A DNA stretch of 38,542 nt from Pseudomonas sp. (GCF_030150285.1 NZ_JASLGE010000102.1:1-38542), one strand, 5' to 3'; positions 15,045-22,953 are shown, counted from the first letter of the stretch. Made by a program: numbers and translations. The notes: generated from the sequence alone by a model not told the origin.

Positions 15045-16094
15045 TTACAACGCCGGGTAGTCGATGAACCCGGTAGCACCCGCTGAGTAGAAGGTGTTCT
15101 GATCGGCCTCGTTCAGTGGTGCATTGGCCTTAAAACGCGCGGGCAGGTCAGGGTTGGCAATAAAGGGCACGCCAAAGGCCACTGCATCGGCCTTGCCATC
15201 GGCAATCCAGGCATTAGCGCTGTCTTTGGTGAACCGTTCATTGGCGATGTAGGGGCCGCCAAAGGCTGCTTTAAGGTCCGGGCCCAGGCTGTCAGGGCCT
15301 GCTGCTTCGCGTGAGCAAATAAAGGCGATGCGACGCTTGCCCAGCTCTTTGGCGACATAGCCAAAGGTTTCAGCCCGGTTGTCATCGCCCATGTCATGCA
15401 GGTCGGCGCGAGGTGACAAATGCACCCCAACCCGGCCCGGCCCCCACACGTCAACGGCCGCATCAGTCACTTCGAGTAGCAGCCGTGCACGGTTCTCCAA
15501 AGAGCCGCCATAGTGGTCGGTGCGCTTGTTGGTACTGCTCTGCAAGAACTGATCAAGTAAGTAGCCGTTGGCACCGTGGATCTCGACCCCGTCAAAACCC
15601 GCCGCTTTAGCGTTCTCGGCACCCGTGCGGTAAGCCTCGACGATATCTGCAATTTCGGCTGTTTCCAGGGCGCGCGGCACAGGGAAGTCAACCTTCGGAC
15701 GTACCAGGCTGACATGGCCTTTGGCAGCAATGGCGCTTGGTGCAACGGGTGTTTCGCCGTTCAGGTACATCGGATGGGAGATACGGCCCACATGCCACAG
15801 TTGCAGGAAAATACGGCCGCCGGCGGCATGGACGGCCTCTGTGACGTTTTTCCAGCCGCGGACCTGGTCGTTGGACCAGATACCGGGCGTGTTCGGGTAG
15901 CCAACGCCCATGGGCGTCACGGAGGTAGCTTCGCTCAGGATCAGGCCTGCTGAAGCGCGTTGAACGTAGTACTCGGCAATCAGCGCGTTGGGAACTCGAC
16001 CCTCGTCAGCACGGCAACGGGTGAGCGGTGCCATGATGATGCGGTTGGGCAGTTCGAGATCGCCCAGGGTGATTGGATCGAAAATCGTAGTCAT
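15045..16094 (-). CDS. xenB: Old Yellow Enzyme family reductase XenB
   Basis: XenB is an FMN-containing, NADPH-dependent reductase of the Old Yellow Enzyme family that acts on activated alkenes, quinones, nitroaromatics and nitrate esters. The 349-residue product closely fits Pseudomonas XenB: M-A-P-L-T-R-C-R-A-D near 21-30, Q-L-W-H-V-G-R near 98-104, and the substrate-anchoring pair His173/Asn176 in E-I-H-G-A-N-G-Y-L-L-D-Q-F. The ATG at 16094 is chosen over the TTG one codon upstream; GAGG lies about 10 bp before it. It is last in an operon with the MFS gene (20-bp gap) and arsR, suggesting induction by reactive electrophiles. Confidence 0.93.
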   Translation of the reverse strand: MTTIFDPITLGDLELPNRIIMAPLTRCRADEGRVPNALIAEYYVQRASAGLILSEATSVTPMGVGYPNTPGIWSNDQVRGWKNVTEAVHAAGGRIFLQLWHVGRISHPMYLNGETPVAPSAIAAKGHVSLVRPKVDFPVPRALETAEIADIVEAYRTGAENAKAAGFDGVEIHGANGYLLDQFLQSSTNKRTDHYGGSLENRARLLLEVTDAAVDVWGPGRVGVHLSPRADLHDMGDDNRAETFGYVAKELGKRRIAFICSREAAGPDSLGPDLKAAFGGPYIANERFTKDSANAWIADGKADAVAFGVPFIANPDLPARFKANAPLNEADQNTFYSAGATGFIDYPAL

Positions 16095-16114
16095 CAATGC
16101 AGTCCTCTCAAGGA

Positions 16115-17281
16115 TCAGTGTGTGGCAGTGGCCAGTTCGGCATTACCGCTCTGGCGAAAAGTAATCAGGGTGACCAGCAGGGCGAGTACCGCGAGTGCAG
16201 CGGCCGCTAATGGCACGCTGGTGAGGCCAAAACCGTGGGCAATGACGCTCCCGCCCACCCAGGCCCCTAATGCGTTGCCGATGTTGAAAGCACCGATATT
16301 CAGGGTGGACACCAGGTTGGGGGCGGCTTTGCCAAAGGTCACCACGTTCACTTGCAGTGCGGGTACGGCGGCAAATGAAGCCGTGGCCCACAGGAAAAGG
16401 GTTATTTCAGTCGGGATCACGGCCACACTGGTCCAGCTCAAAGCGGTTGAAATCACGGCCATGGCGATGAACACACCGATCAAGGTCGCGGCGAGCCGCT
16501 TGTCTGCCAGTTTGCCGCCGATGATATTGCCGACGGTCAGGCCCAGGCCGATCAGTAGCAAGGTCCAGGTCACGCCGTTGGGCGATACTCCAGTGACATC
16601 ACCGAGCAAAGGGGCGACGTAGGTAAACAGGGTGAACATCGAGGCGGCAAACAGTGCTGTCATGCTCAGTGAAAGCCAGATGCCCGCCCCTTTGAGTGCG
16701 GCCAGTTCGGCGCGCATGTCGAGTTTTTCTTCGTCACGTTTGGCCGGTAGAAAGCGGATCAGACCAATCAACGCCACAACCCCAATCACGGTGACGGCAA
16801 AAAAAGTCGAGCGCCAGCCGGCTACCTGGCCCAACGCAGTGCCCAGCGGCACACCCAGCACGTTAGCGAGGGTCAAACCGGTGAACATCAAGGCCACCGC
16901 CGAGGCGCGCTTGTTAGCGGGCACCAGGCCGGCTGCCACCACTGAACCAATGCCGAAAAATGCGCCATGGCACAAGGCCGTGACCACGCGAGCAAACATC
17001 AGCACGTTGTAATCGCTGGCCAGTGCGCACAGCAGGTTGCCGATGATAAAAATGCCCATCAACGCTACCAGCGCAGCCTTGCGTGGCAGTTTGGCCGTGG
17101 CCAGTGCCATGAAGGGAGCACCAATGGCCACGCCCAATGCGTAACCGGTGACCAGCCACCCTGCACCGGGAATGGACACACCAAGGTCGGCCGCAACATC
17201 AGGCAATAAGCCCATAATCACGAACTCGGTGGTTCCAATGGCGAAGGCGCTGAGCGCAAGAATGAGTAGCGAGAGAGGCAT
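16115..17281 (-). CDS. MFS drug:proton antiporter of the DHA1 family, YdhP-like
   Basis: An inner-membrane major facilitator of 388 residues with about 12 transmembrane helices. The N-terminal stretch A-I-G-T-T-E-F-V-I-M-G-L-L-P and the motif H-G-A-F-F-G-I-G-S-V-V-A-A near residue 105, as well as N-I-G-A-F-N-I-G-N-A-L-G-A in the C-terminal half, match the E. coli YdhP/AraJ type of exporter. Substrate is unknown. It lies 11 bp after arsR and 20 bp before xenB in the same direction, so it is probably induced with them; by inference it may export the compound, or the reduced product, that xenB handles. Confidence 0.9.
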   Translation of the reverse strand: MPLSLLILALSAFAIGTTEFVIMGLLPDVAADLGVSIPGAGWLVTGYALGVAIGAPFMALATAKLPRKAALVALMGIFIIGNLLCALASDYNVLMFARVVTALCHGAFFGIGSVVAAGLVPANKRASAVALMFTGLTLANVLGVPLGTALGQVAGWRSTFFAVTVIGVVALIGLIRFLPAKRDEEKLDMRAELAALKGAGIWLSLSMTALFAASMFTLFTYVAPLLGDVTGVSPNGVTWTLLLIGLGLTVGNIIGGKLADKRLAATLIGVFIAMAVISTALSWTSVAVIPTEITLFLWATASFAAVPALQVNVVTFGKAAPNLVSTLNIGAFNIGNALGAWVGGSVIAHGFGLTSVPLAAAALAVLALLVTLITFRQSGNAELATATH

Positions 17282-17292
17282 GATGGTCCTTG

Positions 17293-17595
17293 TTAAAGCT
17301 CGTGGCTGATTTTTTCGAGGAACGCCTGAATCGTGTCCTCGTTACGTTTGAAGAAGTGCCACTGACCATGCTTTTGGCTGGTAATCAGGCCAGCACGCTG
17401 CAACGTGGCCAGGTGAGCCGAGACCGTCGACTGTGACAGGCCGCAGCGTTGGTCGAACTGCCCGGCGCACACGCCGTGTTCAGTGGAGTGGAGCTGGTCG
17501 GGGAACTGGGCTTCTGGGTTTTTGAGAAGATTGAGGATTTCTCGGCGTACTGGGTGTGCCAGGGCTTTTATTATTTCGTCGAGGTCGATCGGCAT
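17293..17595 (-). CDS. ArsR-family winged-helix repressor
   Basis: The product has 100 residues from the ATG at 17595 (a TTG five codons upstream is possible). The helix-turn-helix is at about 45-72: C-G-L-S-Q-S-T-V-S-A-H-L-A-T-L-Q-R-A-G-L. The metal-binding C-x-C motif of arsenic sensors is absent; instead there are two cysteines, Cys43 and Cys51, at the edge of the recognition region (G-V-C-A-G-Q-F-D-Q-R-C-G). This suggests redox or electrophile sensing through thiols, an inference. It heads the arsR-MFS-xenB operon and most likely represses it through the ATATCGCGAT sites at 17625-17664. Confidence 0.88.
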   Translation of the reverse strand: MPIDLDEIIKALAHPVRREILNLLKNPEAQFPDQLHSTEHGVCAGQFDQRCGLSQSTVSAHLATLQRAGLITSQKHGQWHFFKRNEDTIQAFLEKISHEL

Positions 17596-17624
17596 GGTGT
17601 CAGTGCTCAATGAGGCGCAGCGTT

Positions 17625-17634
17625 ATATCGCGAT
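17625..17634. promoter_or_regulatory. ArsR operator candidate, copy 1
   Basis: ATATCGCGAT, containing the perfect palindrome ATCGCGAT, in the arsR leader 30 bp from an identical copy. Centre-to-centre distance of 30 bp is close to three helical turns, so two dimers could bind on one face. Confidence 0.65.
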
Positions 17635-17654
17635 GAGGCGAACTTTAAATCGTA

Positions 17655-17664
17655 ATATCGCGAT
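17655..17664. promoter_or_regulatory. ArsR operator candidate, copy 2
   Basis: A second exact ATATCGCGAT at the expected transcription start of the arsR operon, just downstream of the -10 box at 17670-17675. A bound repressor here would block transcription start. Confidence 0.7.
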
Positions 17665-17669
17665 ACACA

Positions 17670-17698
17670 AATATGATTTGGTGCTTAGTTCGGATCAA
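17670..17698 (-). promoter_or_regulatory. Promoter of the arsR-MFS-xenB operon
   Basis: On the minus strand, TTGATC (17698-17693) and CATATT (17675-17670) are separated by 17 bases, a fair sigma-70 promoter. The predicted start near 17663 falls within operator copy 2. Confidence 0.5.
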
Positions 17699-17704
17699 AT
17701 CGGT

Positions 17705-17724
17705 ATATCGGGTTATAACGATAT
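17705..17724. promoter_or_regulatory. Inverted repeat ATATCG-N8-CGATAT between arsR and acpH
   Basis: ATATCG (17705-17710) and CGATAT (17719-17724) are the same half-site as in the two operators but with an 8-base spacer. It overlaps a possible acpH -10 box (TATTAT at 17722-17727), so the ArsR protein may also affect acpH, or another dimeric regulator binds here. Confidence 0.45.
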
Positions 17725-17765
17725 TATAGGTCGATGTTCAGCAGTGCGGTGCTAGACTGCACAGC

Positions 17766-18344
17766 ATGAATTATCTCGCACATTTACACGTGGGCGGCCA
17801 ACGCCCTGAAGAATTACTCGGCAGCCTTTATGGCGATTTCGTCAAAGGCCCTCTGCGCGGGCAGTACAGCGCTGTGATCGAATCGGCGATTCAATTGCAC
17901 CGCAGCATTGATGCCTTTACCGACGCGCACCCGCTGGTCGATCAGTCGTTGTCGCGTTTTACCCGAACCCGACGTCGTTATGCCGGCATTGTGCTTGATG
18001 TGTTTTTCGATCATTGCCTGGCGCGGGATTGGGCCTTGTATGGAGAGGGGCCGCTCGAACGTTTTACATCGGACTTTTACCGGGTGCTGGTATCGCAACC
18101 GCAGTTGCCGAGCCGCCTTGCGCCCATTGCGCCGCACATGGCAATGCATGACTGGTTGGGGTCCTATCGTCGTTTCGACGTGCTGGAACAAGTGTTCAAG
18201 GGGATTGCGCGACGTTTATCTCGCCCTGATGAACTGGCCGGGGCCATGCAGGACTTGAAGGCTTTATATGAGCCGCTCAGTGAAGACTTTCGAGCATTTT
18301 ACCCGCAGTTACAGGCGTTCTCGGTGGCAGAGCGGGAACGCTGA
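17766..18344 (+). CDS. acpH: Acyl carrier protein phosphodiesterase
   Basis: AcpH (DUF479 family) removes the 4'-phosphopantetheine arm from holo-acyl carrier protein. The 192-residue product starts M-N-Y-L-A-H-L-H-V-G, typical of the family, and has the conserved G-S-L-Y-G-D-F-V-K-G block near 21-30, a D-A-F-T-D-x-H segment (about 50-56), and the V-F-F-D-H-C-L-A-R-D-W motif near 79-89 whose Asp and His residues suit an HD-like metal site. It faces the ornithine lipid genes tail to tail, with only 17 bp between the stops of acpH and olsA, so a shared lipid theme is possible but not shown. Confidence 0.92.
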   Translation: MNYLAHLHVGGQRPEELLGSLYGDFVKGPLRGQYSAVIESAIQLHRSIDAFTDAHPLVDQSLSRFTRTRRRYAGIVLDVFFDHCLARDWALYGEGPLERFTSDFYRVLVSQPQLPSRLAPIAPHMAMHDWLGSYRRFDVLEQVFKGIARRLSRPDELAGAMQDLKALYEPLSEDFRAFYPQLQAFSVAERER

Positions 18345-18361
18345 GGGGGGGGCGCCGGTGC

Positions 18362-19162
18362 TTACACGCTCTGAGCCGTCATCTCGCCACACGCGTGCTC
18401 CTTGGGGCAATCTGTAGGTGTGCCGCACAGTACATGTCGAATGGCTTCTTGCGCCCTGAACGCCAATACGGCGCGCTCCTGGTGCTCACACGCAATCGGT
18501 TCGAGTAAATGAATTTCGACTTCGGCGTATTCGTGAGCAAACAAGCGCATCAAATGCGACACCAGGTCGTCATCCCCAATAAAGGGGGCGACAAGATCAG
18601 GCTCCCCGTTACGCAAATAGCGAATGGCTACGGGTTGCAGTGAAACACGACTTTCAATGGCCGCTGACAGGAGCCGGCCATGGAACGTGCGCACTGAGCG
18701 TCCATCGGTGGTCGTGCCTTCCGGAAACATCAGCAAGGGCAGGGGGTGTTGGAGGCGCTGGCTCATTTGTTGGCTGATGAGTTGGCTGTCACCGGCACCT
18801 CGGCGAATAAACAGGCAGCCAGCCTTTGCTGCCAGCCAGCCCGCCACGGGCCAGTCGCGCACTTCAGCCTTGGACAAAAACGACAGGGGCGTGAGCTGGC
18901 CTAGCAGCGCAATGTCAGTCCATGACACATGGTTGCTCACCCACAGCATGGGCGCGGCAGGCAGGTCACCGATAACCTTGATACGAAAGGGCAGGGCATT
19001 GCTCAAGCGAGCCATAAAAAATTGCGACCAGCGCTGTCGACGCGCCATTGTGCCGTTGAACGGCATACGCTCGAGCAAGGCGAACACGCTTGCCATGCAC
19101 AGCCCCAGGCTGACCACGGCGAGCACGCGCATGACGCGTCCATACCGGCGCAGGCGATTCAT
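18362..19162 (-). CDS. olsA: Lyso-ornithine lipid O-acyltransferase
   Basis: OlsA acylates the hydroxyl of lyso-ornithine lipid, giving the phosphorus-free membrane lipid ornithine lipid; it belongs to the PlsC acyltransferase family. The 266-residue product has an N-terminal membrane helix (about 10-32) and the acyltransferase motifs N-H-V-S-W-T-D (catalytic H-x4-D, about 76-82) and F-P-E-G-T-T (about 147-152). The ATG at 19162 overlaps the TAA of olsB (TAATG), a coupling signal, and is preferred over an upstream start at 19201. Being coupled to olsB makes OlsA more likely than a general PlsC for phosphatidic acid. Confidence 0.88.
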   Translation of the reverse strand: MNRLRRYGRVMRVLAVVSLGLCMASVFALLERMPFNGTMARRQRWSQFFMARLSNALPFRIKVIGDLPAAPMLWVSNHVSWTDIALLGQLTPLSFLSKAEVRDWPVAGWLAAKAGCLFIRRGAGDSQLISQQMSQRLQHPLPLLMFPEGTTTDGRSVRTFHGRLLSAAIESRVSLQPVAIRYLRNGEPDLVAPFIGDDDLVSHLMRLFAHEYAEVEIHLLEPIACEHQERAVLAFRAQEAIRHVLCGTPTDCPKEHACGEMTAQSV

Positions 19163-19917
19163 TACATCGCCGCCTTGAAGTGGCGAGCGTAACGTGGGCA
19201 CAGTTCGTCGCGTTTGAGCAGGATGAATACATCGGCGACCTGAAAATCTTCATCCCAGCACGGCTCGCCGCAGATCTTGGCACCCAAACGCATGTAGGCC
19301 TTGAGTAGCGGTGGCATTTCCGTGATGACGTTAGCCGGTATCTCCAGCGCCGGCAGCGGTTTTTTGGGCTCTGCACGCAGATGTTCAGTGCACAGGTAAC
19401 GCTCGCGTAGACGTTGCATGATCGCCTGAGCCTGGATGCCGCCATCGTGCATGGGAATGCTGGCGCACCCCATCAGATACCGGTAATCACCTCGGTTCAG
19501 GACTTCAGCCAATTCGCCCCAGAGTACGGCAATGGTGCCGCCGTTGCGGTAGGCCGGATCCACACAGGTGCGGCCAATTTCCAGGACGGGACCCTGAAGG
19601 TGAGCCAGGCCGTGCAAGTTGAACTCTTCTTCGCTGTAGAAGTGCCCTATCGAGAGGGCGGCGCGGTGATCCAACAGCCGTGTCGTGGCCACCAGTTGGC
19701 CGCTGTTGAGGTCGCGCACGCCGATGTGCTCGCAATAGGCGTCGTAGCCGTCCTCATCCAAGCCATGTTCGGCGCTTTTGAGTTTGGCGTGCAACTCGTC
19801 GCTGAACACTCGAAAGCGCAAGGCTTGAGCCTCGCGCAAGGCACCGGGGCCGATCAGGCGCTCTGCTTGCAAACGTCTTTCTGGTGCGGTGTCGCGGAGG
19901 CGGGCGATCTGGGACAT
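19162..19917 (-). CDS. olsB: L-ornithine N(alpha)-acyltransferase
   Basis: OlsB transfers a 3-hydroxyacyl chain from acyl carrier protein to the alpha-amino group of ornithine, the first step of ornithine lipid synthesis. The product is 251 residues from the ATG at 19917, which has GGAGA eight bases upstream. The GNAT-like fold is indicated by L-R-F-R-V-F-S-D-E-L near 31-40, G-Q-L-V-A-T-T-R-L-L-D, and the block E-I-G-R-T-C-V-D-P-A-Y-R-N-G-G-T-I. It is coupled to olsA. A run of 7-mers with 11-bp period resembling a Pho box lies upstream, which fits the known induction of ornithine lipid under phosphate limitation in P. aeruginosa. Confidence 0.9.
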   Translation of the reverse strand: MSQIARLRDTAPERRLQAERLIGPGALREAQALRFRVFSDELHAKLKSAEHGLDEDGYDAYCEHIGVRDLNSGQLVATTRLLDHRAALSIGHFYSEEEFNLHGLAHLQGPVLEIGRTCVDPAYRNGGTIAVLWGELAEVLNRGDYRYLMGCASIPMHDGGIQAQAIMQRLRERYLCTEHLRAEPKKPLPALEIPANVITEMPPLLKAYMRLGAKICGEPCWDEDFQVADVFILLKRDELCPRYARHFKAAM

Positions 19918-19984
19918 TGCGAATCTCCGTGCAGGCGCGGTGCCTGTCTTGGGTTTCTGCCAATCGACTGAGGGGCGCAACTTC

Positions 19985-20040
19985 AGGCTAGGCAGGTGCA
20001 ATGTCACCACCGTGACATTTGGATGATGCTTGCATGACAG
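19985..20040 (-). promoter_or_regulatory. Pho-box array and -10 element of olsBA
   Basis: Read on the minus strand from 20040: CTGTCAT, GCATCAT, ATGTCAC, GTGACAT, each followed by 4 bases, giving an exact 11-bp period. The consensus Pho box is CTGTCAT-N4-CTGTCAT; matches are 7, 4, 5-6 and 5 of 7. After the last unit (20007-20001) come 10 bases and TAGCCT (19990-19985), which fits the TANNNT -10 box of PhoB promoters. The start would be about 60 bp before the olsB ATG. AATGTCAC/GTGACATT at 20000-20019 also forms an inverted repeat. Confidence 0.7.
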
Positions 20041-20166
20041 GGCGCTGGACGGGCATGTATGGGGCAGGGCACATCGTGAACGGTTACGAGAAAAACCTGT
20101 CAAGATCGCTTGCAACTGCCTCGACTCGGGGTAAGGTTCGCCCACGTTTATCGGTTGTGAGTTTTT

Positions 20167-20751
20167 ATGTTCAAAGCGTTTTTAGCCCTTGTCAGCACCC
20201 TGACCCTGGGCATGAGCCTGTCGGCTCAGGCCAATTGGTACCTTGATGGAGAGTCTTCCCGGCTGTCATTTATCACCACGCAAAATGCCAACGTTGCCAA
20301 TGTTCATCGTTTTCTGGTGTTGCATGGCAAGGTGGATGGCAAAGGGCATGCGTTGTTACGTATTGAGATGGACTCGATCAACAGCTCAGTGCCTTTGCGC
20401 GATGAGCGAATGCGCGATCTGCTGTTTGATTTCAAGCATTTCCCTGAGGCGCAAATAACGGCACAGATCAACCTGCAGCCCATCAACGATCTCGCTCCCG
20501 GAGCGCAAGTGGAGTTACGTTTACCGGTCACGGTCACGTTGCGGGGTAAGCAGCACACCTATAACGCTGAGTTGCTGGCCACACGTCTTGATGAGCGCCG
20601 CTTTCAAGTGGTGACCCTGGAGCCGTTGATGGTGCAAGCCGAAGACTTTGGCCTACAACCGGCGCTTGAATCCTTGCGCAAAATGGCCGATGTGTCTGCG
20701 ATCAGCTTTTCCGTACCCGTGGGAGCGGTGCTAATTTTCACGGCGCGTTGA
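20167..20751 (+). CDS. Periplasmic YceI-family lipid-binding protein
   Basis: The 194-residue product has a signal peptide at about 1-22 (M-F-K-A-F-L-A-L-V-S, cut after A-Q-A) and then a YceI-like lipocalin beta-barrel. Such proteins bind isoprenoid or other amphiphilic lipids in the periplasm. Seen features are N-W-Y-L-D-G-E-S-S-R-L-S-F-I near the mature N-terminus, I-N-S-S-V-P-L-R-D-E-R-M-R-D-L-L-F-D near 72-89, and P-V-T-V-T-L-R-G-K near 119-128, all typical. It is divergent from olsB and its upstream DNA contains the Pho-box region, although that is oriented towards olsB. The specific ligand is unknown. Confidence 0.85.
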   Translation: MFKAFLALVSTLTLGMSLSAQANWYLDGESSRLSFITTQNANVANVHRFLVLHGKVDGKGHALLRIEMDSINSSVPLRDERMRDLLFDFKHFPEAQITAQINLQPINDLAPGAQVELRLPVTVTLRGKQHTYNAELLATRLDERRFQVVTLEPLMVQAEDFGLQPALESLRKMADVSAISFSVPVGAVLIFTAR

Positions 20752-20967
20752 TTGGTTTATCGCAGATGCGGTGCTCCCCTTTGGCAGGTAAAGCATGCCA
20801 TGGGGGTAGCGTTGATCGCCTGAGGGGCAGTGCCCGGATGAACCAGCGTTAACCGGAGACGGTATTTTGCTCGGCATCCGGTTACAGAATGTTTAAGAAC
20901 GTGCAAACTCGACCCACTTCACGGGTCGCTGGAGGGCGTGAGGCACGATTTCTCTGGAGCGTTTTGC

Positions 20968-21600
20968 ATGACATTCTCGTTGTTGTTGGCCGTACTGGCT
21001 TCGGGCTTTATCTATGGCATCACCCCGGGGCCCGGCGTGCTAGCGGTTTTTGGTATTGGCGCAGCCCGTGGCAGGCGTGCGGGTGCCGGGTTTCTGTGTG
21101 GGCATTTGTTGGGTGACGTGATCTGGTGCAGCACGGCGCTGATTGCGATTGTGGGGGCGCGCGAGTTTGGTAGCACCGCATTCAATGTGCTCGGCCTGCT
21201 CAGCGGTTTGTACCTGTTTTGGCTGGGGCTGCGGGCTGTACGCGCCCAGCCCCGCAGCGGTGTTCAGCAAGGCCCGGCCCGCCGGCCTTTTACCCATGGC
21301 ATATTCTTCGGTTTGACCAACCCCAAGGCTTACCCTGTGGCGGTGGCTACGTTCACCGCGTTGCTGTCCAGCCGCGCAGAGCTGCTGACCTGGGCAATGT
21401 TGCCCTGGCTCATTGTGTTGAGTTTTCTGGGGGGCGCAGCGGCGTACGTGATTTTGATCGGGATTGTGGGTGCCGGACACGTGCGGGCACTTTATCAGCG
21501 CCATGAACTCATGATCACCCGGTTGTGTGGCGTCATGTTTATCGGCTTTGCGATCAGTGCCTTGGCACATGCGCTGCCTGGGCTGCTGGGCGTTGGCTGA
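20968..21600 (+). CDS. LysE/RhtB-family amino acid exporter
   Basis: An inner-membrane protein of 210 residues with about six transmembrane helices, of the LysE/RhtB family that exports amino acids or their analogues. The N-terminal G-I-T-P-G-P-G-V-L-A-V segment (about 17-27) is the family motif, and G-L-T-N-P-K-A-Y-P near residues 114-122 is the second conserved block. The ATG at 20968 is preferred because GGAG lies about 9 bp before it; a GTG at 20938 is in frame but adds ten polar residues before the first helix. The substrate cannot be predicted. It is followed by a GGDEF gene after 33 bp, possibly in one transcript. Confidence 0.88.
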   Translation: MTFSLLLAVLASGFIYGITPGPGVLAVFGIGAARGRRAGAGFLCGHLLGDVIWCSTALIAIVGAREFGSTAFNVLGLLSGLYLFWLGLRAVRAQPRSGVQQGPARRPFTHGIFFGLTNPKAYPVAVATFTALLSSRAELLTWAMLPWLIVLSFLGGAAAYVILIGIVGAGHVRALYQRHELMITRLCGVMFIGFAISALAHALPGLLGVG

Positions 21601-21633
21601 ATAGCAGGGAATGCACGGTACAGGCGCAACAGT

Positions 21634-22953
21634 ATGGATGCTTTTACATCACTTGAAGCATCGAGTGCCTTTATGGACTTCAAACACTATCTGTCTCAAG
21701 CCACCTTCATTGATTTGCTGCTCGACGCTGTGTGCGTGGTCGACCGGCAAGGGCACTTCGTCTACATCAGCGCGGCCTGTGAGCGCATTCTGGGCTATGA
21801 ACAGCATGAACTGATCGGTCAGCGGATGATCGACCTGGTTTTTCCGGCGGACCGAGAGCGAACTTTGCGAGCGGCCGGTGAAATCATGGGCGGAGAGCCC
21901 AAGTTGAATTTTGAGAACCGTTACCTGCGCAAAGATGGGCAGGTGGCTCATATTTCATGGTCGGCGCGCTGGTCTGAAACCTATCAACTGCGTATCGCCG
22001 TAGCCCGGGATATTACCGAGCGCAAACAGGCCGAGGCGAGGCAGATGGCACTGTTCGCCATTTCGGAAGCCGCCCATGCAGCCGAAGACTTGTTGGAACT
22101 GTTCAAGCGGGTGCATCAACTTCTGGGCCAATGGCTGCCGGCCCTGAATTTTTCGGTCGCCCTCTGCGACCCGGCCCAGGGTTCGCTGAGCTTTCCCTAT
22201 CACATTGATGACCAGCCTGAGCCGCAAATGAACGAGGTCAGGCGGTTGAGTGATCAAGTCATTCACAGCGGCCAGGCGGTGTTGCACAGCGCTGAACATT
22301 CGCCGTCATGGCTGGGCGTGCCGCTGACCACCCAGAACGGGATTATTGGTGCCTTGCTGGTCAAAAGCTCAGCGGAGGGTGAGCGCTTCACCGACGCGCA
22401 TAAAGAGCTCTTGCAGTTTGTATCTACTCAACTCGCTGCCGCTATCGAGCGAAAGCAGCTACACACCCGCTTGCAGTATCTGGCGCAATACGACGCTTTG
22501 ACGCACTTGCCCAACCGTACGTTTTTTTACGAGCGCCTGAACATGGCCTTGGCCCGTGCTAAGCGTGAACGGCAGTATTTAGGGGTGATGTATGTCGACG
22601 TGGACCGCTTCAAACACGTCAATGACAACTATGGGCATGCTGTGGGCGATGCGTTGTTGCAGCAGGTGGCGTTGCGTTTGAAGCAGTGCGTGCGTGAAAC
22701 CGACACGGTTGCCAGAATGAGCGGTGATGAATTTGTATTGGTGTTGGAGAGCCTGAAAAGGCCTGAACACATGACTGTCTTGGCCGATAAACTCCGGTTT
22801 CATCTCAGTCAGCCGATTGAGGTTGAAAACCATGTGCTGCATATCACCCTTAGCATCGGTGTTGCGGTTTACCCCGAACATGGTGAGCATTCCCAGCAGT
22901 TGCTGCACCACGCCGATATTGCGATGTATCAGGTAAAAAAAGGCGTGCGCTAG
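21634..22953 (+). CDS. Diguanylate cyclase with PAS, GAF and GGDEF domains
   Basis: A soluble 439-residue signalling protein predicted to make cyclic di-GMP. A PAS domain lies at about 24-128 (ending I-A-V-A-R-D-I-T-E-R-K), a GAF domain at about 137-274, and a GGDEF domain at about 279-435 starting with the D-A-L-T-H-L-P-N-R motif. The active-site motif reads S-G-D-E-F at 363-367, with Ser for the first Gly; some such variants are reported as active. An R-x-x-D inhibitory site (R-E-T-D, 354-357) lies exactly five residues upstream, so product inhibition is probably kept. No transmembrane helix or EAL domain. The PAS and GAF ligands are unknown. Confidence 0.9.
   Translation: MDAFTSLEASSAFMDFKHYLSQATFIDLLLDAVCVVDRQGHFVYISAACERILGYEQHELIGQRMIDLVFPADRERTLRAAGEIMGGEPKLNFENRYLRKDGQVAHISWSARWSETYQLRIAVARDITERKQAEARQMALFAISEAAHAAEDLLELFKRVHQLLGQWLPALNFSVALCDPAQGSLSFPYHIDDQPEPQMNEVRRLSDQVIHSGQAVLHSAEHSPSWLGVPLTTQNGIIGALLVKSSAEGERFTDAHKELLQFVSTQLAAAIERKQLHTRLQYLAQYDALTHLPNRTFFYERLNMALARAKRERQYLGVMYVDVDRFKHVNDNYGHAVGDALLQQVALRLKQCVRETDTVARMSGDEFVLVLESLKRPEHMTVLADKLRFHLSQPIEVENHVLHITLSIGVAVYPEHGEHSQQLLHHADIAMYQVKKGVR

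Noticed and set aside
20752..20967. Riboswitch in front of the LysE exporter gene
   Set aside because: Short stems such as GACCC/GGGTC near 20910-20927 are present, but I could not match any known riboswitch core.
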